From Geobacter sp. UBA5735 (GTDB lineage: Bacteria; Desulfobacterota; Desulfuromonadia; Geobacterales; Geobacteraceae), in the NCBI GenBank assembly GCA_002419385.1, contig DIFZ01000050.1, positions 1 to 64,000 of the forward strand: a stretch of DNA of 64,000 nucleotides. Direction: 5' to 3'. The stretch's first letter is position 1; each line of letters begins with the position of its first letter. Below, piece by piece: positions 59,224-64,000 of the stretch. Position numbers and translations under genes: made by a program. Under the pieces are notes generated by a model, which was given only the letters and a program-made list of their open reading frames with translations, searched no databases and had not been told where the DNA came from.

Positions 59224-61497
59224 ATGCCTCAACATCTGGTAATCGTCGAATCACCCGCTAAAGCTCGTACCATCGAGAAATTTCTCGGCAAGGAGTACAA
59301 GGTCCTTGCATCCTACGGTCATGTCCGCGCCCTGCCCAGCAAACAGGGATCAGTGGACATCGAGAATGATTTCGAACCTAACTACGCAGTTCTCCCTGAC
59401 AGCAAGAAGCATCTCAGCGTCATCAAGCAGGAATTGAAGAACACCGACACCCTGCTCCTGGCAACTGACCCCGACCGTGAAGGCGAGGCCATTTCCTGGC
59501 ACCTGTTGGCGGCCCTTGGTCTTGACGGCAAGAAATCCGGCCCTGAAGTCAAACGGGTCGTTTTCCATGAAATAACCAAAGAAGCCATCATCCATGCTGT
59601 CAAGCATCCCCGGGACATCTCTCTGCAACTGGTGGATGCGCAGCAGGCACGCTCGATCCTGGACTACCTGGTAGGATTCAACCTTTCGCCTTTCCTCTGG
59701 AACAAGATACGGTACGGTCTTTCTGCCGGCCGCGTACAGTCGGTAGCCCTGCGCCTCATCTGCGAACGGGAAAAGGAAATAGCAGCTTTTACGGAGCGGG
59801 AATACTGGACGATTTCAGCCAGTCTCAAGAACAAAGCGGGTCAGGGCCTGAAAGCAAACCTCATAGTATTAGGCGGAAAAAAACTCGGCAAGTTCGACCT
59901 GCCTGACCAGGCAGCCGCAGAAACCGCAAAGAAACTGCTTCTCCGAGAAACCTGCCAGGTCGCCAAAGTAGCCAGGACGGAAAAGAAGCGCTATCCCTCG
60001 CCGCCGTTCACGACGTCCACCCTCCAGCAGGAAGCGGCGCGCAAGCTCGGCTTCTCAGCCAAGAAAACCATGGCAACAGCTCAGAAACTGTATGAAGGGA
60101 TTGATATCGGCGGGGAAGGCACCATAGGCCTTATTACCTACATGAGAACCGACAGCGTCAATCTCTCCTCTCAGGCCCTCAAGGAGGCACAAAGCCTCAT
60201 CTGCTCCATGTTCGGCCAAGACTATTCCCTGTCAAAGCCTCGACATTTCAAGAACAAGTCGAAGAATGCCCAGGAAGCCCACGAAGCCATACGCCCCACC
60301 TATCTCTCGAAGACACCGGCTGAGATGAAGAAGCACCTGACACCTGACCAGTTCAAGCTGTACGATCTCATCTGGAAGCGCACCATGGCATGCCAGATGA
60401 CAGAAGCACTCCTTGATCTGACATCGGTGGACATCTCCGCGGGCAAAGGCACGACGTTCCGGGCCACCGGAAGCGTAATCCGTTTCCCGGGCTTCATGAA
60501 ACTGTACATTGAAGGTATCGACGACGACACCGAAGAAAAGGAAGGAATGTTGCCCCCCCTGGAAGAAGGAGAGCAGCTGGATCTTCTGGACATTCTTCCG
60601 GAACAGCACTTCACGCAGCCGCCGCCGCGCTACACCGAGGCGACACTGGTGAAAACCCTGGAAGAATACGGGATCGGACGCCCATCCACGTATGCCAGCA
60701 TTCTCAACACGCTCCTGGAACGCAAGTATGCAGTTCTGGAAAAAAAACGCTTCATCCCGGAAGACACCGGAATGGTCGTGAGCGATCTGCTCACTGCCGA
60801 CTTCCCGAAATACGTCGACTATAACTTCACTGCCGGCCTGGAAGAGGAACTGGATCAGGTTTCCCGCGGCGAGAAGGAATGGAAGCAACTCCTGAGAGAT
60901 TTCTGGAGTCCGTTCCACTCCCTCCTCGGTGAAAAACTGAAAGAACCCCGTCGTGTCAAGCAGATCGGCGAAGACTGCCCCGAATGCGGCCAACCCCTGG
61001 TTGAGAAACTGGGCAAGCGCGGAAAATTCATCGCATGCTCCGGCTTTCAGGAGGGATGTCGCTACACGCGCGCAATCGAGAAAGGAGAGGCCAGGGACAA
61101 GGCCGAACCGGAGCTTTCCGATGAAAAATGCGAAAAATGCGGCAGTCCCATGCTGATCAAAGAGGGCCGATACGGCAAATATCTGGCCTGCTCGTCCTAC
61201 CCGGAGTGCAAGAATATTCAACCACTGGTAAAACCGAGGGGCACCGGCATCACCTGCCCCGAATGCGGCAAGGGCGAACTGACGGAGAAAAAATCCCGTT
61301 ACGGCAAAATGTTTTATTCCTGCAACCGTTACCCCGACTGCAAATTCGCCCTCTGGGACCCGCCGGTCGCACAGGCGTGCCCCACCTGCGGTTTTCCGCT
61401 CCTTGTCCAGAAGATATACAAACGCCAGGGCGCTTTCCTGAAATGTCCCAAGTGCGACTACAAGGACAACGCCGCGGGCGGGAGCGACAAGGAGTGA
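59224..61497 (+). CDS. topA: DNA topoisomerase I
   Basis: 757 residues. Type IA enzyme relaxing negative supercoils. Toprim domain at the N-terminus (LVIVESPAKARTIEKFLG, DPDREGEAI), catalytic tyrosine in ITYMRTDS (Tyr306), and four C-terminal zinc-ribbon motifs (CPECGQ..., CEKCGS..., CPECGK..., CPTCGF...). The stop overlaps the trmFO start (GTGA). Confidence 0.98.
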   Translation: MPQHLVIVESPAKARTIEKFLGKEYKVLASYGHVRALPSKQGSVDIENDFEPNYAVLPDSKKHLSVIKQELKNTDTLLLATDPDREGEAISWHLLAALGLDGKKSGPEVKRVVFHEITKEAIIHAVKHPRDISLQLVDAQQARSILDYLVGFNLSPFLWNKIRYGLSAGRVQSVALRLICEREKEIAAFTEREYWTISASLKNKAGQGLKANLIVLGGKKLGKFDLPDQAAAETAKKLLLRETCQVAKVARTEKKRYPSPPFTTSTLQQEAARKLGFSAKKTMATAQKLYEGIDIGGEGTIGLITYMRTDSVNLSSQALKEAQSLICSMFGQDYSLSKPRHFKNKSKNAQEAHEAIRPTYLSKTPAEMKKHLTPDQFKLYDLIWKRTMACQMTEALLDLTSVDISAGKGTTFRATGSVIRFPGFMKLYIEGIDDDTEEKEGMLPPLEEGEQLDLLDILPEQHFTQPPPRYTEATLVKTLEEYGIGRPSTYASILNTLLERKYAVLEKKRFIPEDTGMVVSDLLTADFPKYVDYNFTAGLEEELDQVSRGEKEWKQLLRDFWSPFHSLLGEKLKEPRRVKQIGEDCPECGQPLVEKLGKRGKFIACSGFQEGCRYTRAIEKGEARDKAEPELSDEKCEKCGSPMLIKEGRYGKYLACSSYPECKNIQPLVKPRGTGITCPECGKGELTEKKSRYGKMFYSCNRYPDCKFALWDPPVAQACPTCGFPLLVQKIYKRQGAFLKCPKCDYKDNAAGGSDKE

Positions 61498-62864
61498 CCC
61501 GACCCGGCATCACCATTATCGGCGGAGGACTCGCCGGCTGCGAAGCAGCCTGGCAGGCAGCAGAACGGGGCATTCCCGTCAAGCTGTTCGAAATGAAGCC
61601 GACCAGATATTCTCCTGCCCACTCACGCCCTTCTCTCGCGGAACTGGTCTGCTCCAATTCACTCCGGGGAGCTTCGCTGGAAAACGCTGTCGGCCTGCTC
61701 AAAGAGGAAATGAGACGTCTGGGGACGCTCTTCATGAGTGCTGCCGATGCCACCCGGGTTCCGGCCGGCGGCGCACTGGCAGTCGACCGGGAGCTGTTCT
61801 CGGCATTCATAACAGAAAAAGTTCAGTCACATCCGATGATTACGGTCATACGGGAAGAGGTCGCGGAAATTCCCGACGACGGCATCATCATCATCGCTTC
61901 CGGCCCCCTGACCAGCGAATCCCTTGCCGCCGGAATAGCCGCGCTGACCGGTCCGTATCTGTACTTTTACGACGCCATAGCACCGATTGTCACTGCCTCC
62001 TCCATTGACACCGATATCGTATTCCGCGCTTCCAGGTACGGCAAGGGCGATGGCGACGATTACCTCAACTGTCCGATGACCTTTCAAGAGTATGAATGCT
62101 TCCTGGCCGCCCTATTGGCTGCGGAAAAAGTCCCTGCGAGGGATTTCGAAAAACTGGTGCATTTCGAAGGATGTATGCCGGTCGAAGAGCTGGCGTCCCG
62201 CGGAAAGGACACGCTCCGCTTCGGTCCCATGAAACCGGTTGGGCTGGCAGATCCCCGTACGGGCCGCGAGCCGCATGCCGTCGTGCAGCTGCGCATGGAG
62301 AATCTGGAGGGGTCTCTCTTCAACCTGGTAGGTTTCCAGACCAAGCTCACCTACCCTGAGCAGCAACGCGTCTTCCGCCTGATCCCGGGGCTTCAGCAAG
62401 CGGAATTCGTCCGTCTCGGCTCCATGCACCGCAATACCTATCTCAACGCACCGAACATCCTGACCGATACTCTTCAGATGAAGAGCACTCCGCGAATCCT
62501 TTTCGCCGGGCAGATAACCGGTGTAGAGGGCTATGTGGAATCCGCCGCTACCGGGTACAATGCAGGCATCAATGCAGCGCGGCTGGCAGCACTGGGAATG
62601 GATGCAGTCATTGAACCGCCTCCGGCTACAACCGCACATGGCGCCCTGATCCACTACATAACCTCGGCCGAATCACGTAATTTCCAGCCCATGAATGTGA
62701 ATTACGGCCTCTTCCCCCCTCTTGACGGCAAGATCAGGAAATCAGAGCGCAGGCAGCGACTTGCCCAGCGTGCGCTCGATGATCTGGAGGCATGGCGGGC
62801 TCGCTTTGCACAGTTGCTTCTGCCGGGCTTTCCAGGCGAAGTCCCCGCAGGAAACGGTGAGTGA
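61494..62864 (+). CDS. trmFO: Methylenetetrahydrofolate-tRNA (uracil-54 C5)-methyltransferase TrmFO
   Basis: 456 residues from GTG 61494, overlapping topA by four bases with AAGGA just ahead. FAD-binding ITIIGGGLAGCEAAWQ, the SNSLRG block and the C-terminal FAGQITGVEGYVESAATG identify folate-type T54 methyltransferase. It makes ribothymidine in the T-loop of tRNAs. The topA-trmFO order is common in Gram-positives and delta-proteobacteria. Confidence 0.96.
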   Translation: MTRPGITIIGGGLAGCEAAWQAAERGIPVKLFEMKPTRYSPAHSRPSLAELVCSNSLRGASLENAVGLLKEEMRRLGTLFMSAADATRVPAGGALAVDRELFSAFITEKVQSHPMITVIREEVAEIPDDGIIIIASGPLTSESLAAGIAALTGPYLYFYDAIAPIVTASSIDTDIVFRASRYGKGDGDDYLNCPMTFQEYECFLAALLAAEKVPARDFEKLVHFEGCMPVEELASRGKDTLRFGPMKPVGLADPRTGREPHAVVQLRMENLEGSLFNLVGFQTKLTYPEQQRVFRLIPGLQQAEFVRLGSMHRNTYLNAPNILTDTLQMKSTPRILFAGQITGVEGYVESAATGYNAGINAARLAALGMDAVIEPPPATTAHGALIHYITSAESRNFQPMNVNYGLFPPLDGKIRKSERRQRLAQRALDDLEAWRARFAQLLLPGFPGEVPAGNGE

Positions 62865-62865
62865 C

Positions 62866-63117
62866 ATGGACAGAGACAAGGAGCGCCAGGAAATATCCCT
62901 CGTGGGAAGACTTCTTTCCCTTGAGGCGCTGCTCGTTCTGATGGGAGCCCTTTCGTTGTTCTCGGGAGTCATGGCGGCAGACCCGGTTCGGATAGCAAGC
63001 GGATTAGCTATTCTGGCGGCATTATGCCTTCTGCTGTTCAGGAGGAGGAAAAAACTTCAGCATCCAAAAGCCCGTGACAAAACAGCACCTGAAAGGAAGC
63101 CAGATGAGGTATCCTGA
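62866..63117 (+). CDS. Small two-span membrane protein, unknown
   Basis: 83 residues from ATG 62866, one base after the trmFO stop. Two hydrophobic helices (about 14-36 and 42-59) are joined by MAADPVRIASG and end in RRRKK and a charged cytoplasmic tail. Its end overlaps maf by 14 bases, so it belongs to the same transcript. I do not recognise a family. Confidence 0.65.
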   Translation: MDRDKERQEISLVGRLLSLEALLVLMGALSLFSGVMAADPVRIASGLAILAALCLLLFRRRKKLQHPKARDKTAPERKPDEVS

Positions 63118-63700
63118 CATCGTTCTCGCCTCGGCTTCACCGCGCCGCGCCGATCTGCTGGAGTCGGCAGGAATCCGTGCAAGGACGTGCCCGAGCAGCG
63201 TTGATGAAACTTATCTGCCGGGGGAAACGCCCGAAGGGCACGCCCTCCGTCTCGCGTCTGCAAAAGCGAGAGAGGTTTCGGCAAAGTGCAGCGGCAGATT
63301 TTTCATTGGTGCTGACACGATTGTCGTCATAGATGGCGAGATAATGGGAAAGCCGGTCGACTCTGCTGACGCGGAACGCATGCTGCGCAAACTTTCGGAT
63401 TCGTCACATGCCGTCATAACCGCCTATACTGTACTTGATACTGAAACAGGTCAGGAGATTTCCGAGGCAGTAACGACCCTGGTTTACTTCAGACAGTTGC
63501 GTGACGAGGAAATCCACGCTTACATCGCCAGTGGGTGCCCCTTTGACAAGGCTGGAGCGTATGCCATCCAGGGGGCGGCAGCCCAGATGATCAGGAAAAT
63601 CGAGGGCTCTTACACCAATGTTGTAGGACTCCCCCTGTGCGAGATCGTTGAAGCGCTCCGAAAGATGGGGGCGATCCTTTCAGCGTCTGCCGGGAGTTGA
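63104..63700 (+). CDS. maf: Maf-family nucleotide pyrophosphatase
   Basis: 198 residues from ATG 63104 (AAAGGAAG upstream). LASASPRRADLLESAG, GADTIVVIDGEIMGKP and FDKAGAYAIQG are the Maf signatures. Maf proteins hydrolyse dTTP/UTP or modified nucleotides to monophosphates, acting in housecleaning and division arrest. Confidence 0.95.
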   Translation: MRYPDIVLASASPRRADLLESAGIRARTCPSSVDETYLPGETPEGHALRLASAKAREVSAKCSGRFFIGADTIVVIDGEIMGKPVDSADAERMLRKLSDSSHAVITAYTVLDTETGQEISEAVTTLVYFRQLRDEEIHAYIASGCPFDKAGAYAIQGAAAQMIRKIEGSYTNVVGLPLCEIVEALRKMGAILSASAGS

Positions 63701-63706
63701 GGGCAC

Positions 63707-64000
63707 ATGTCGATATCCGGCAATCTTCACGCAGTCTATGAACGAATCAACAAGGCCGCCCTGGAATGCGGCCGCGACCCCCAGACAATCCGTCTCGTGG
63801 CAGTGTCGAAAACGCAACCGGCATCAGCCGTTCAGGACGCAGTCGAAGCGGGCCATTTGCTGTTCGGTGAAAACTACGTGCAGGAGTTCCGGGAAAAATC
63901 AAGCCGCTTGCCGGATGTCATCGAATGGCATTTCATCGGATCGCTGCAGACCAACAAGGTGAAATATCTGGCAGGCCGGACAAAACTGATCCATTCAGTG
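63707..64000 (+). CDS. YggS-family PLP homeostasis protein (partial, runs off the window)
   Basis: 98 codons are present from ATG 63707 (GAGGG upstream) to the window edge; the full protein is normally about 230 residues. VAVSKTQPAS carries the PLP lysine (Lys35), followed by LLFGENYVQEF and EWHFIGSLQTNKVKYL, all typical of YggS/PLPBP. It binds pyridoxal phosphate and influences vitamin B6 and amino-acid balance. It follows maf by six bases, probably in the same operon. Confidence 0.93.
   Translation, partial: MSISGNLHAVYERINKAALECGRDPQTIRLVAVSKTQPASAVQDAVEAGHLLFGENYVQEFREKSSRLPDVIEWHFIGSLQTNKVKYLAGRTKLIHSV

Overview
The window is one contiguous bacterial chromosome segment, dense with housekeeping genes. 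Gene content suggests a delta-proteobacterial anaerobe, most likely Geobacteraceae (Desulfuromonadota). This is inferred from a selenocysteine-type DsbA-family gene, a B12-dependent class II ribonucleotide reductase, a biotin-type pyruvate carboxylase beside a periplasmic parvulin, AcnB-type aconitase, a ModE-type regulator and DUF4382/DUF3617 lipoproteins. I could not run a search to confirm the taxon.

Layout. 1-3.9 kb (+): the 58-codon stump of an integrase-type transposase (- strand), then a thiol oxidoreductase whose CxxC motif is written UGA-Pro-Trp-Cys with a perfect SECIS-like hairpin just after the UGA, then mutM, a small DUF6899-like protein, an orphan ParB and a DUF3617 lipoprotein. 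4-5.7 kb (-): a possible micro-protein with operator-like palindrome, an acyl-CoA thioesterase, a nitroreductase and tRNA-Leu(CAA). 5.8-12 kb (+): mltG, the biotin operon bioB-bioD-bioA behind a BirA-type operator, and a DUF4382 lipoprotein with a long leader. 12.2-18.3 kb: pyruvate carboxylase (-), a parvulin isomerase (+), and a stomatin/short-NfeD pair (-). 18.4-22.5 kb (+): an NtrC-type regulator, a phosphoesterase, DUF445 and a hotdog thioesterase. 22.5-30.7 kb (-): rnc, tRNA-Gly(GCC), acnB, pmbA, a GNAT acetyltransferase, recN and nadK. 30.8-34.8 kb (+): glgP and rarA. 34.8-44.8 kb (-): galE, a Yip1 protein, then the long lipid operon yceD-rpmF-plsX-fabH-fabD-fabG-acpP-fabF-rpiB-glyA, ending at a strong terminator. 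45-50.6 kb: trmL (+), aspS, rsmA, tsaD and a PhoH-PIN protein (-). 51-55.5 kb (+): nrdJ behind NrdR-like boxes, a CRP/FNR regulator and a ModE protein. 55.5-64 kb: a U32 peptidase (-), then LysM, dprA, topA, trmFO, a small membrane protein, maf and the start of a YggS-family gene (+).

Several units are functional suites: biotin synthesis (bioBDA) with its main user pyruvate carboxylase nearby; the complete type II fatty-acid elongation and initiation set with ribosomal L32; and a cluster for DNA uptake, topology and tRNA methylation (dprA-topA-trmFO).

The most notable item is the UGA-containing oxidoreductase gene at 474-1079. Other points worth attention are a bioD reading frame whose Shine-Dalgarno sequence points to an AUU start codon, a BirA operator with perfect 10-bp arms, an NfeD gene reduced to its C-terminal half, a 23-codon reading frame with its own ribosome site, operator-like palindrome and hairpin, and a shared promoter-proximal motif in front of yceD and aspS. 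No CRISPR array, prophage or complete insertion sequence was seen.
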